This document shows positions 11,814-23,175 of a DNA stretch of 64,000 nucleotides, one piece after another (within the stretch, counting starts at the first letter, position 1; each line of letters starts with the position of its first letter). This DNA comes from Spirodela intermedia (lineage: Eukaryota; Streptophyta; Magnoliopsida; Alismatales; Araceae): assembly GCA_902729315.2 (NCBI GenBank), contig LR746267.1, forward strand, positions 997,001-1,061,000, read 5' to 3'. The notes under the pieces were generated by a model. The model was not told where the DNA came from. It was given only the letters and a program-made list of their open reading frames with translations, and made no database searches. The position numbers and the translations under genes were made by a program.

Positions 11814-13748
11814 TGACATGACTTAATCATTGAATAGTAAATCACATAAATTTATAATTTATAAAATTAGAAAATACTAATTTTTAGATATTTATAATTA
11901 TTTCTAAATAAATATATCAATTGAAATTCAATAAAATTTTAAAAAATAGTGATTATTTTTTAAATCGATGATAGAGATGTATATAATATATAGTGATATT
12001 TCATAATTTTTTGCAAAAAATATAATTTTGTTTTATAAATTTTAGACTAAGAAATGAAGATAAAATATATTTCAAATTCACAAAAAAGAAAATAAGGGGT
12101 GTGGGTGCTAGGATGACGTTAGTACCCTAACAAATGCAAATCGAATAAAAATAGAGTTTTGCTTGTTGACTCTTACATAAGTGATTATAGACAAGTTAAT
12201 TGATCAAATTAAGAATTATAAAAGCCAAAAGAATCGTAATTGAATGAAGAATAATTTGAAAGTAAAAATTACATAAATTATCACTAAATAAAATGAAAAT
12301 TAAATTGAAAGTAGGAAAAGTAGAGTTCCGGCCTCGCAACAACAATCGTTAGAATTTTATATATTCAAGACAATCATCGAATGATGTCCATGGCCTCAAA
12401 GGCTCTCCTTAGATATGGATGACTTGGGCATTCATTAGATCTTTTTTAAAAGTCCAAAAAATGATGGTAAAAGGTAAACTAGTTAAAAAATAATAAAATA
12501 AAGTTTCAGTGTCATGACAACAATGTGTCATAGATGTATCGGAATCCTAAACATTCATGAGATTTGTCATGCAATGTCCATAGCCTTGAAGGCTCTCCTT
12601 AGATAAGGATGAAGTGAGCAATCTCTAGATCTTCTTGCAAAATCTAAAGATCACTAAAATGGGTCATTAAATCATCTCTAATGGCTGTCACCTAAAGGAG
12701 TGAAAAAATAGTAATTTTGTAGCTCTTTGACAAATGTCACCTGATAGAGAAGAGCTAGATGGAGGTGGAGCACATGTTAGAGAGTTTCGTCCTCAAACCT
12801 ACACAGCAAGAGGAGGTTATTCATCGTATCTAATATGCTTTCAAGAAGTGGCGACTTGTCTCTCAATATATCATCCTCTTCTCGATCACAACTTATTCAT
12901 CGATCAATCGAAGATGATCTACTCAATTGATTCACAATCTTTTTATCTCGAATCATTTAGTAATTTTAATAATGATACTCTACAAATCACCTTGATGATT
13001 TTTTTGTCAATGATTGAGCAATTTGGTGGCTTAATTCTTCACTGACAATTTGCAGAAAAATTGTGGTTTAATTAAATAAAAAGAAATGAGTTTTGGCTCT
13101 CGTAAGATTTGAACTTACACTTATCGTTTGTGTGCATGAAAGAGAGTGAAATAAGTACTTGAATATCTTCATACAATGACAACATCATGATATCTCATTG
13201 TTATAAGGGATATTTTTAATATTCAAATCATTGAAAATGTTTCGGGGAAGGTGTGGCTGTCGATTTAGTCCCACATCGATTATATGCTGAATGTTGAGAT
13301 GCATATATAGTAATTTAAGATTTGGGAATTAATGAGCCCCTTTCTCACATGTGTATGACCACTCCTTGCCTCATGCTCAATTGGCCACTGATGACATGAA
13401 AGGGGTGTGACGTACACATGTTATCATCAGTCCATAGCTACTTGAGCCCATGCTCATGGCTCTACCCCAATTGCACTTTCGACCCACTTGTAGGCCCGAC
13501 TGGCCAGTAGGTTCACCCCCCCCCCCCCTTTTTTATTTTTTTATTTTCTTTTTCTTTATTTATCTCAAAAATAAGATTATAAAAATTATATAAATTCACA
13601 TAAAATCACATAATTAGCCAAAAAATCATATTAACTAATTGAAAATTACTTTTCACAATTTAACATAACTCAAATTTTATTTATCATGAGTTAAGGCTAA
13701 AACTATAATATTTATTAATTATTAGCTTATAATAATGAAGACTTATCA
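11814..13748 (+). repeat. TGA...TCA repeat copy C (probable solo LTR)
   Basis: Starts TGACATGACTTAATCATTG and ends GAAGACTTATCA; 1935 bp, direct orientation relative to copy B. Flanks CATGG (11809-11813) and TATGA (13749-13753) differ by two transitions only. The longer size comes partly from a partial internal duplication: the segment about 12330-12480 (CTCGCAACAACAATCG...GATCTT) is followed at about 12500-12650 by a related segment. The TCCCACATCGATTATATG...ATATATAGTAAT promoter-like block is present near 13270-13313. It interrupts the gypsy protease-RT junction. Confidence 0.75.
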
Positions 13749-13891
13749 TATGACTTGCCTAATATTATGTGACAAGTATCCATCTCAACAACATCACATT
13801 ATATTTTATTAGAATAAGTCTTACCAATTGGAAATTTGATTAGACACATCTTTGAAACTTTAGTTTCTATTTCTTTCTTTATCTAACTAAT

Positions 13892-14180
13892 TCAATATGG
13901 ATGAAAGTGTGGGCTTCTTTGCAAACCTAATTTTTTAACCATCATAGAAGAGACAATGTTCTCACTACTACCAATATCAATGAATATATCACATACCTTA
14001 GAGTTCATTATGCACCTTGTTCTAAAGATGTTATGGCATTGTGAGTCTTCTTCTTTTTTTGGTAAATACATTAATCTTCTTACTACAAGTGAATGTGACA
14101 TTGCATCTCCAATATCAAACTCAATAAAATTTTCTTCTACCTCACCTTCAATTTCTAGTTCTTCATATTCTATTTCCACT
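13892..14180 (-). pseudogene. Gypsy aspartic protease (retropepsin) fragment
   Basis: The open stretch contains CHNIFRTRCIMNSKVCDIFI followed by DIGSSENIVS and KKLGLQ. The retropepsin active-site motif is D-S/T-G; here it reads DIG, so the catalytic triad residue after D is changed. The surrounding pattern (IFRTRC.IN.KVC.LIID.GSSEN.VS..LV.KLGL) is typical of plant gypsy pol. Downstream about 13750-13890 continues into the DVVEMDTCHI-like segment that normally precedes RT. It is then broken by the repeat copy at 11814-13748. Confidence 0.8.
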
Positions 14181-14189
14181 TTGAAAGAA

Positions 14190-15264
14190 TCTGCAAAGTT
14201 TATTGTGCCACTTTTAAGACAAATATTTGATTTGTGTCCAATTTCTCCACACTTGTAGTATTTAAGGACAACATTAAGACTATAAGGATTTTTATTAGTA
14301 GAGACTTGGGCAGAATTATTTGATCCACTTGATTTGATAGAATTTTAATTCAAACACCCATTATGTGGTGTGAAAGAAATAATAGTAGATCTTCCTCTAT
14401 CTAGTTGAAGAGTTGAATTCTAACTTCTAAAATTTTGAATTCTGATTTTTCCTTCCTCTAATAAGGCTTCAGCATGTTCTACAGCCATTACAATATCATT
14501 AAGCTTGAAAAATAATTGTAAAGTTATTTTATCTTCAATTTCCCATCTAATAACACTTTTAAATCTTGAAATCATATATAACTCAAATTATGTCAAGTGA
14601 ATTCAAGAAGATAAATGATAAAATTCTTCAGCATAATCAGAAACTGACCTATTTCCTTGTCTACAGTTTTGATACTATTGATATAAAATTTGTTAATATT
14701 TGGATAAAGAAAATAAGATTTCAAGAGTTTTGTTATTTTTTCCCATGATCATATAGGTTCTTTGTTTGACCTCGTATGTCTTGTCTATAATTGATCCCAC
14801 CATGTAAAGGCTCCACCCTTTAGTTTATAAGTCAATAACTTTACTTCTTTTTCATCACAAATTTTTATTTACTCAAAAAAACATTCTACTTCAATTAATC
14901 AATCTAAAAACTCTTCAATCTTAAAATGGCCATTAAAACATGATAAGTCAATCTTCATACAAAAATCTCAAAAATTATCTTCCTCAAATGTTGATCTAGA
15001 ACTTGTAGAATCAGATAAATAGTGAATATCAGATGAAGATTCAACATGAGTGTCTTTTTTAGAACATCTGATTTTATGATCTCTAGGAGGGCGTGAATGA
15101 CTCTCTAATATACTCATTCTTGTCAAAAGTTATTTCAAGGTATCATTAATATTATCAAAAAAATTATCTATTCAATCTTGAAATGTAATAAAATCTGATT
15201 TTGAGATAGGAAAAACTTCAGGTGAATAATCATCACTAATATGAGCAGATTTAACTCTTGACAT
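14190..15264 (-). pseudogene. Gypsy gag with degenerate CCHC knuckle
   Basis: A minus-strand ATG at 15264 opens a gag frame that starts MSRVKSAHISDD and is interrupted by several stops. Recognisable further on are a SCFNGHFKIEEFLD segment (compare FNG......FLDWL) and a KLLTYKLKGGAS segment (compare KLVA.KLKGGAA.WW). At about 14205-14262 is a retroviral-type zinc knuckle, YKCGEIGHKSNIC, in which the first cysteine has become tyrosine. It would have encoded the nucleocapsid; it is now non-functional. Confidence 0.75.
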
Positions 15265-15291
15265 TTTTGAACCTTGATTGAAATGTTGACT

Positions 15292-15304
15292 TGCTCTGAT
15301 ACTA
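15292..15304 (-). other. Primer binding site (initiator Met-tRNA type)
   Basis: Just inside the 5' LTR the minus strand reads TAGTATCAGAGC. Plant LTR elements use TGGTATCAGAGC, complementary to the 3' end of initiator Met-tRNA. One base is changed. Its position next to the LTR and upstream of gag fixes the orientation of the element. Confidence 0.75.
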
Positions 15305-15306
15305 AC

Positions 15307-16002
15307 TGATGCGGCAATGACATGGAAGATAATCAATATATGGGCTTAAATCCACAAAGCTCTAATCTTGGAGAAGAAACTTGCCTTTAAATTCACAAAT
15401 TTGGAGTCTTCAACCCTTGAATCTTCAAAGAGGTGCCTAAATCTACAAGCAATAGGAAAAGGTTCTCACATTAGAGAAAAATTGATTCAACTAAAAAGTG
15501 AGGGCCTCAAGTTATAATGAGGACATTTATATAAGTCTAAAAAGGAGGTTGGGTGCTCCCTAAAAGGAGGATCCTAATAGATCTTGGGTACAGAGTTTGA
15601 CTAACTCTAAAATGACTTAAAACATACTCTAACATATATCAATGTCTTGAGATCTTAGATAGATTTTCTAAGAATACTTTGACTAACTCTAAAATGACCT
15701 AAAATAGACTCTAACAATTAGATATTCTGAGCAGATCTTAAGTAAAGACTCTAATAGTCAGAGATTTTGAAGAAATCTTAGGTACAGACTGAACAATATT
15801 AAAGTCTCTTCTAGAAAGAAAGAGACATAAAATGCCTTTTAGAAGTGAAAGGACATAAAGTAAAAAATAAATATTACTTTTCAGACCTCCAGCCCACTGA
15901 CATTTGTGGGCTCCTTTTTTAGCACTTTCACTTTACGGCTTACATTTAAGATAAGTGGGCCCAAATTCGAAGTTTGCACTTCAACTTTTGTCTTGAGCTA
16001 CA
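15307..16002 (-). repeat. 5' LTR of the gypsy element
   Basis: On the plus strand it begins TGATGCGG (15307) and ends GAGCTACA (16002), giving TG...CA ends, about 696 bp. The part at about 15690-16002 matches about 5250-5547 closely, including the segment with AGACATAAA, the AGCCCAC and GTGGGCTCC box and AAGTGGGCCCAAATTC. A PBS lies just inside. It abuts the PUP duplication, which starts near 16012. Confidence 0.8.
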
Positions 16003-16011
16003 TTAACTTGG

Positions 16012-18155
16012 AGGGATATTGTCAGCATCTTTTCATTGACTTGCATGGGGTAGAAAACACAGAGCCCAACTAATAGGGTTGGGGAAGGGATTAATGAAAC
16101 TTTCAGAAAATTTACTCACCTCAAGTCTGCAGAAAATCCCGGCAAAGTAGCCCGAGAAGAAGGGGAGGGCTATCACTTTGTGTGAGGTGATGAGGAAGAA
16201 GATACGGCCCGACGAGGAAGCTAGTCCCTGGCATAGATGAAAGGAGAGGGCCTCCGGGTCCCGGGCGGAGTTGACTGGAAATATTTTGATTAGTTTAACT
16301 ATGGGGGGTCTCAAATCCCAAGGAGATTAGGGTGTATATGTCGGTCTCACGGGGCCGCAAAGGCCAAAGTAAGAGTTCCCTTATTACCAGCTGTCATCTT
16401 AGATGAAATGTCACCAGAAATGTCACGTCGGCTTTCCAGCACGAGATCATTGGCTGTCCAAAATAGGGAACAGAACACGACATTTTTGCACAAGGCACTC
16501 ATTCAAACCACAAGACACTCATTCAAACCATGAGCGAAGAAAAGGAAAGTTCGTCCGGCGGCTTAAAGAGCTCGGATTACGAACCAAGGGTGGAAAGGGA
16601 CGGAGCGAAATCCTGTCGGAATGGGAATGAGGTGCCCAGATTCCATTCACTGCTCGGTGAAAAAGGATCGACCAGAGTACTTCTCATACCCAGAGGAACC
16701 CATCCTGCATCGCCATTATATAAAACCCAACGCCTTCTGTCCGCGAGGGAAGAACTGTGGAGAGAGGATTCTTCCATAGCCATCGAAGCCCAATCGTCGG
16801 CCCCCGAGAGAGGGGAAGAGAGAGAAAGGAAACTTTCAGACGAGTAGCCCTCCTCCACAGCATCATCTTATTAGTGGTCGGCGCCGTCGGTGTGCCTCTC
16901 CTCACCCGCATCTATTTCTTGTATGGTGGCTCCAGGGTTTGGGTGACGACCATCGTCCAATTCATCGCCTTTCCCCTCGTTCTTCCTCCCCTCTACGCCT
17001 CCTACCTCCGCCGCAGGCGGGGGGGAGACAGAAAGCTCATCCAGCTCTCCACCAAGGTCATAGCGGCGAGCCTGGGGATCGGAATCATCACCGCCGCTGA
17101 CGGCTACCTGTACGCCTACGGGTCAATGTCCCTCCCCGTGTCCAGCTCCACGCTGCTCGTCTCCACGCAGGTGGTCTTTACGGCGGTCTTCGCCTTCCTC
17201 CTGGTGAGGCAGAAGTTCACGGCTTTCTCGGTCAACACCATCGTCCTACTCGTGATCGGAGCGGTGCTGCTCGGCGTTCAGTCCAGCGGAGACCACTCCA
17301 CCGGGGAGTCAGACAAGAAGTATTACCTGGGTTTCTCCGCCATGATCGACGCCGCCCTTCTTTACGGCTTGGCGATGCCTTGATCCAGTGGACCTACTGG
17401 TGGTTCAAGCAGAAGGCGACCCTCACCACCGTGATGGAGATGCAGGTTGTCATGTCCGTCTCCGGCGTCGTCTTCTCCGCAGTCGCCATGATCATCAACA
17501 AGGACTTTCCGGTCAGCGCAGACCTATCTTCTTCCTCCTCCCTCTTCCGTATGATCTATCCACCGCCATTAACGAGGTTCTTTTGTGTTCTTGCAGGCCA
17601 TTAAAAGGGAGGTGGAGCAGATTTACGAGCTAGGAGAAAACAAGTACTATCTTGTTCTGGCGGGCGTCGCCATTACATGGCAGGTGACGTGCTTGGGCTT
17701 CTTGGGGTTGATCTGCTGCTCCTCCGCCCTCTTCGCCGGCGTGGTCACAGTCATGCTTCTGCCGGTGGGGGAGATCATGCCGGTGCTACTGCTGGACGAG
17801 CAGTTCACCAGCGCCAAGGGGATCGCCACGGCCTTGCGCTTCTGGGGCTTCCTCTCCTAACTCTACGGCGAGCGGCAACAGACCCAGGAGAAGCCGCCGC
17901 CGCCCGCCGGCCAACGCAGGCATGGAGCTGAAGCCACTCCCTGATCGGTGGCGACGCTGCCCAGTTCCTTCTTCGTCCTCCAAATCTCTGCCATGGTTAG
18001 CAGTCAAACGCCCCTCGTGCCACACGGAATCCCCAGGAAATCTCGATCATCTCAACTTGCAAGAAAGCATGTCGGCCCCAGCGTTTAGTATTTTATCACC
18101 ATAAATGGTAATCATGTGTTTTAATCAGCATTTATTCCAGTTATTTTTACTACTT
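16012..18155 (+). repeat. Segmental duplication, left copy (PUP pseudogene and flanks)
   Basis: This segment is similar to 31825-34075 from AGGGATAT(T/C)GTCAGCATC through promoter, coding region and about 200 bp downstream. The start coincides with the end of the gypsy LTR. The end coincides with the mitochondrial insertion: the last shared stretch is around TTTTTACTACTTGAA (18141-18155), compare CCTTTACTACTTTAA in the right copy. Relative to the right copy it lacks about 28 bp just upstream of the TATA box and has a local direct repeat of CACTCATTCAAACCA at about 16496-16530. Confidence 0.88.
16764..17944 (+). pseudogene. Purine permease (PUP) pseudogene
   Basis: This is a broken copy of the gene at 32602-33821, a drug/metabolite-transporter-superfamily purine permease. 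The start ATG is GAG (16764) and the next in-frame Met codon is ATA (16776). A 1-nt deletion near 16806 puts the N-terminus out of frame. A second 1-nt deletion at about 17380 makes an immediate TGA (17381-17383) after YGLAMP. In the second exon a TAA at 17858-17860 replaces the Tyr of FLSYLYGE. The intron borders are kept (donor after NKDFP, acceptor before AIKRE). Long conserved stretches such as VFTAVFAFLLVRQKFTAFSV remain, so inactivation looks fairly recent. The TATA box at 16717-16725 survives. Confidence 0.9.
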
Positions 18156-18159
18156 GAAC

Positions 18160-18784
18160 TATAATCACATGAAAACCATGAAAGCCAGTTGCTAAGAAAA
18201 AGGTAGAACCATAAATACTATCCGAAATAGTGGAGGGTGCTTGGTAATATTCCATTCCTTGAAAGCCAGTGGATACTAGAGCCAGTGAAATGGTAGCTAC
18301 TAAAGCGTAAACTGCTCGTTTTTCCTTCCCCGCAAGTATAGCATGATGAGCCCAAGTTACGGCAGCTCCGGATGAAGGGAGAATAGGGGTATTAAGAAAA
18401 GGGATTTCCCGAGGATCTAAAACCCCAATCCCTTTTGGGGGCCAAATACCTCCGATCTCTACAGTAGGTGCCAAAGAAGAATGAGAGGAAGCCCGAAAAA
18501 GAGCAAAAAGGAACATAACCTAGAATAGAACCATATCGAGGTCCTAATTGTACAGCTTTTGAATGATGTCCTTCCAACGTGGATTCACGTAGAACATCGC
18601 GCCACCATACAAACATGGTATATAGGATAAATATTAGACCCAAACTGAGAAGTGTAGCACCCCCTTGAAATGGGTGCATGTACATCACACCTCCTACGGT
18701 GGTTGCAAAAGCTCCGAGTGAACCCGAAATAGGCCATGGACGTGGATCTACCAAATGATAAGAATGCCTCTGAGATTCAATCAT
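18160..18784 (-). pseudogene. cox3: Mitochondrial cox3 fragment (cytochrome c oxidase subunit 3)
   Basis: From 18784 the minus strand encodes [20 protein letters not shown] and on to GPRYGSIL (about 88 residues). A net loss of about 14 nt near 18516-18525 then shifts the frame. The second frame resumes at the MFFFAFF-like segment and continues through [41 protein letters not shown] to GFHGFHVII. There similarity ends at 18160, about 214 of 265 residues into the protein. Serines and prolines at positions that plant mitochondria usually convert to Phe or Leu by RNA editing (for example the S of ASSHSS and of QAPSTIS) are still genomic. This implies transfer as DNA, not via edited cDNA. Confidence 0.92.
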
Positions 18785-21571
18785 AAACCATTTAGCCCCG
18801 GTTGTTTGTAAACCTCCCCTTCACCCCACCCCCTCAAGTGGTCAAGAAGGGGGTTGGTCTCATTTTATTTCTGTCTGACAGGACAAACAAATAGGAAGGG
18901 ATGGTTCTTTCATTGCATTGATATAAGTGATACTAAAAAAATGAACTCTCCCTATGACTTCGAGAAGAGAATCGTAGGTTTGACCGACGAACTACGTGGG
19001 AAAATAAAAAGACCTTAATTAATCATTGGTTTGCATTTCCTCACAGACGCATTTGTTGTTTCCAATGCCCTCTTCAATTCAAAGGCACGGAAGAGCAGTG
19101 CACGTTCTATTCAAAGATAGATCCTCGAGGATACGCCGGAGCTTTTGGATGTCCCATTGTATCCTCGCACGTGCCTTCAACTATGTCACAGATGAGAGAG
19201 TCTTCGTTAAGGTTTAGGAAAGAACCATTTTCCTCAGGTTAGAAGGTCAGAACATTGGCTTTGAATAGACCATTATGCTAATTCTGTCATCTGTTCGTCA
19301 GAAAAAGATGACGGTTAGAGCGTTAAGCGCAGTCTCCTCGATAAGGGGAGTTGTGTCTACGCCAATTCCGGAATTGACGACCTCCTCGCCGCCGACAGAC
19401 AGACCCATTGCTGGCAACAATACTAACACTAAGACTACCCACACCAGCTTCTTTTTTATCGAAGAAGTGATATGATAGAGGGGAATCAAAAAAAGTATTA
19501 ATAATAATAAGAATAAAAAGACTCTTAATGAAAACAACATCCAATTATATTATGAAGAATAAATATCTTGACCTTCCCTGGCCTTTCCAACTGAAAGACT
19601 CAACGTAACGAGGATATATAGAGGATTGTTGACCAACAAAAGTCAGGGTTATCTTCCTCGCTCGCCTACGGCTCGCCCTTCGGCCTTCCTTATTCCTTTC
19701 TTCTCAACTTCCGGTTTCGAAACCTCCAGAACGAAAGAAAGACAAATATCCTATGATAGGATAGGTATCGATTTAGGACTAAAAGAAGGGATTTTTTTGA
19801 ATTCCCGGTTGCAATGCAAAGCCTGTTAATAGATCAATTCCTTTCCGTAAGAGGTACAACATCCTCTTCTACGTCGACTCCTGAGGTAAGACAGCCGGTT
19901 GATCGACAACTAGTACTCTACCACTTCCCGAACCGATTGACTTCTCTTTACGGTCAGGTCGAGACACTGCTTCCGAATCCATGGATTCCCAATCCGTAGC
20001 TGCTGCGCTATAGTTGATCTCAGTCGCCTTGTCCTTGGCCCCCTCGTCCTGACTGACCAGCTGCATTTCCGACCATTCCTCCAACCATCTCGAGTTGGAG
20101 GGTTTGACGACAGCCGGAGGGATGCATGAAATACGATTCTTTCTTCTCCTTTCCGTGTTCGGAAGCATTAACTGCTAGGCCCTGGAAGGCTTCTTCAGTC
20201 AGGCGGGGCAGATCGAGTCATCCCTAAATTGTGAAAGTATTCGAAAGGCTGTATGGCTTGAGTCAACTACGAAATTTCGTGCCAATTTTCCCAGCTGCAT
20301 GCAACCCTAGATAGACAAAGAGACCATTCGAGGGGACTTCCTCGAGAGTCGATATTCCGTGTTGGGTCAATTGATAGATGCTTAACGAAAATTATATGGT
20401 AGACTGTGCCATTGCTTCAAAGAAAGAGTTCTCCTTCTCCCAAGCTGTTCCGTTCTTTCGAGGGTTTCCCTAGCTGGCATTATTGAAGTCTTAGATCTCG
20501 GAAGTTGATCTTTAACCAGCGATTTGCACGTCAACGGATCAAAGAAGGGCAGTATTAAATGCTCATTATCAACTGACTCCCGATTTCTATCTCTAGAAAA
20601 GAGAAACCACGTGATATGGATGCCCGGGCGTTTACATTCAATGTGTAAAAGATGTAGTCGATTGAAAGCTTTCCTTGTTGCCCATCAGCAGATCGAGGAA
20701 ATGCTTATTATTTTATAGCAAACCCGCGAGAGAACGAAGGAACTCTACCAACTAGTATTTCGAAAGAAGAAATCCAAAAAATGTCTGAAAGAAGGAAAGC
20801 GAGGTCAACGAACATCCCGAAAGAGGAAGGAGGAATGGAAGCAAAAGCATTGGAGATAGCGTGTCAAACCAACTACTTCCTTCTAGTCTCACGGGAAGCT
20901 CCTGTACGGGAAAGCAGCTTTCTAGTGCGCATTAATGTAGCAAGGTATTGTAAATAATGTTCCAGTTTGAACTATAAGAAATAGGCTTGCCAACTGAGCG
21001 GATAAAGTTCAGGAATAATGATTTGTTTTTTCTATTAGCCAAAGGTGTAGATAAGCTAACCAAGATTGGTAAGTCTAGAACAGAATCCATAGGGCCGGTG
21101 GACAAGTATAGGACTCTCGGTTTGGCTCGTTCGGTAGGGTCGTTTGACACTTTCCCGAAGGGTATCTCGAAGCGTAAGCAAGGGAGTGCCTTATTGTATC
21201 GTATTGTTGGTTTGTGATAGTTATTCTCTCGTGTACTTATATCTGGTCAATGCCATTCTGTCTAGTAATTATTTCTCGACTACTTGTTTTAGTCACTCTT
21301 CTCCTCCCTCTAATCTAACCCTACCTCGCTCTCCAGGCCTTCCATCCAGTTTGCCTCCTTTCTCTTGTTTGATGGAATAGTTCAATGCCCGAGCTCTAGT
21401 TTTGCTTGCGTTCTTCACCGGCGCTCGCCGGATGTATCACTCATCCCGCTCCTAAGGTTAGGAGTCTTCTGTGTGTTATAATCATTACGGGAATGAATCG
21501 CATATCTTGGTTGAGAATGGCTCGGGAATTCATTGATAGTGACTTTGCCAGGTTCTAGAGGGGCGCTACTC
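18785..21571. other. Mitochondrial-type spacer, no gene recognised
   Basis: Between cox3 and mttB there are open stretches of up to about 100 codons on both strands, none resembling a known mitochondrial protein. I saw no convincing tRNA or rRNA segment. It is assigned to the NUMT because mitochondrial genes lie on both sides and base composition is similar throughout. Confidence 0.5.
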
Positions 21572-22354
21572 CTATTTTTTGTCGATCGAGTCGCTCTCCC
21601 TCATTCTACTCGTCCAGCCTTCTTCACGAACTTGTACAATCGATGCCACAGAGATAGCCAACTCTATTATCGAAGAAATAAGGAAACGGGCGACGATTTG
21701 GCACCAGATATCCGGAGGTGTGGAAAGAGCAGCTGTGAGAAGCGGAAAAACCATCAAAAAACGACGATTGTTCGTGAAGGTTTCCACAGAAAGATCCCTT
21801 GGTTCTGGCAAACGGATCACAATTACAGGTACCTGGGAGCATACCGATGGAATGAACGAAATACGAACAGTTAACATAATATGGTCATAGATCTTAGGTT
21901 GTAACTTGATCATGAGCGAATTTGTTGATGTTGTACCCACGAAGTATGGAAAGTGCCAAACATTGGGAACTACCCGGGGAGGAGTTAGGAACAGGAACAA
22001 AGAGAAGCGAGAACCACTTAGATGGAGGAATCGATTGTATTTCGTCCTTTGTTCCCCATAGCAACCGGGGATCGAAAAGCACCAAATTTGATGACTTATT
22101 AAGGGAAAGACGAAGTAAGAGCATGCTATAGGAGACGTTGCAACATATGTCGGGGAGGCCTCCGTTGATTGTGTACGAACAAAATACGAGTCCAAAGGCA
22201 GGGTAAGAAAGGGTTTAGCTAATGGAGAAATTGACTCTTCCGGAAACCAGTAACGCGTAAACCATGTCAAACCAAGACCGATCAATATCCGAACGGAACG
22301 GATTCGAACTTCTCCAAGAATAGTTTCCGGTGAGAAATTCCATTCTATGAGTAA
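21572..22354 (-). pseudogene. mttB: Mitochondrial mttB (TatC-like transporter), reading frame open
   Basis: The minus strand reads, without an ATG, ..[20 protein letters not shown], then [112 protein letters not shown] and a C-terminus of IDKK at 21572. This is the plant mitochondrial TatC homologue (twin-arginine translocation membrane subunit), which typically lacks an AUG start. The frame is open from about 22354 with no internal stop, about 257 codons. Unedited S/P codons remain. In the nucleus it has no obvious promoter or presequence, so I treat it as a NUMT pseudogene despite the open frame. Confidence 0.9.
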
Positions 22355-23175
22355 CTAAAAGGATAAATTATAGGTGGATTCGGGAACGTGGAATGTCAGT
22401 CAGAGAAATTCAAATTATGTAACTCCTGTACGATAACGAAAAAGTCCTTCGTCCTACACTCGCTGACTTCACGTCGACCTATAAGTAGTAGTGAACTCCG
22501 CTTCCTTCACTGAGACAAAAGAGTGAAGTAAAGGCGGAAGAGAAGAGTAGAGTGAGGGACACGACATCTACAAATTCTGTTCCGAGGGAACAAACAGTGG
22601 TCGAGTTAATTCATGAAGGGAGAAAGAGGAGAGCCTCCGTTTACGCTTTAAAACTATACGTTTACTTCATTGAGTAGTCAGTCGCTGTGGCGCAAGTGGA
22701 GCTTCGGAACTTGCGTCCACTCCACTACCACACCACTTCACTGGTTCAAAAACTAGAGACTTCAACCGAACTACTGTCTACAGCTTTCAGTTCACAACTC
22801 AGTGAGCTCTGTTTTCTTTATGACACCCGGCAAACAGAGTTCGGCCGTAGTGCTAACGCACGCCCAGTCCAGTAGTTTTTCGACTTGTTTTGAAGCGAAA
22901 AACTTTGTCGTTTTGAAGCAGCAAGCGGAGGAGAATCAACTGAAGCGCGCGACCTGTAGTTTTTAAGCTGCATTCATTTCTTCAACTTGACACGCGTAGA
23001 ATGGGAAGGGCAGGGCTGACTCTCCGTCTGGCTTGGTCTCGCTCCCTTCCCGCACGCCTGGAAGATTTATAATCTCGAGAACCTTTCAACACCGGGGGTC
23101 GATTTGAAAAGGAGTCTATCTTTCTTGTAGTCCCTTCCATTCCTCGAGAAAGAATCTCTTCCTTGTTTAATGAGA

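Larger units (their letters stand above)
5030..16002 (-). mobile_element. Ty3/gypsy (chromovirus-like) retrotransposon split by three nested insertions
   Basis: Read on the minus strand the element runs: 5' LTR (15307-16002), Met-tRNA-type PBS, gag (start codon at 15264), CCHC knuckle, protease, [insertion at 11814-13748], RT and RNase H, [insertion at 8495-10237], HHCC and integrase core, [insertion at 5858-7534], integrase C-terminal tail, PPT, 3' LTR (about 5030-5547). Each insertion falls inside a recognisable conserved segment, so the original order is unambiguous. The order of domains and the integrase sequence suit plant chromoviruses, though a chromodomain was not confirmed. Many stops, and loss of catalytic residues such as an RT aspartate, show it is dead. 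Confidence 0.88.

Noticed and set aside
20860-20930. Possible group II intron domain V hairpin (AAGCTCCTGTACGGGAAAGCAGCTTTC)
   Set aside because: The bases do not fit the conserved domain V secondary structure or its AGC/GAAA arrangement well enough, and no flanking exon is seen.
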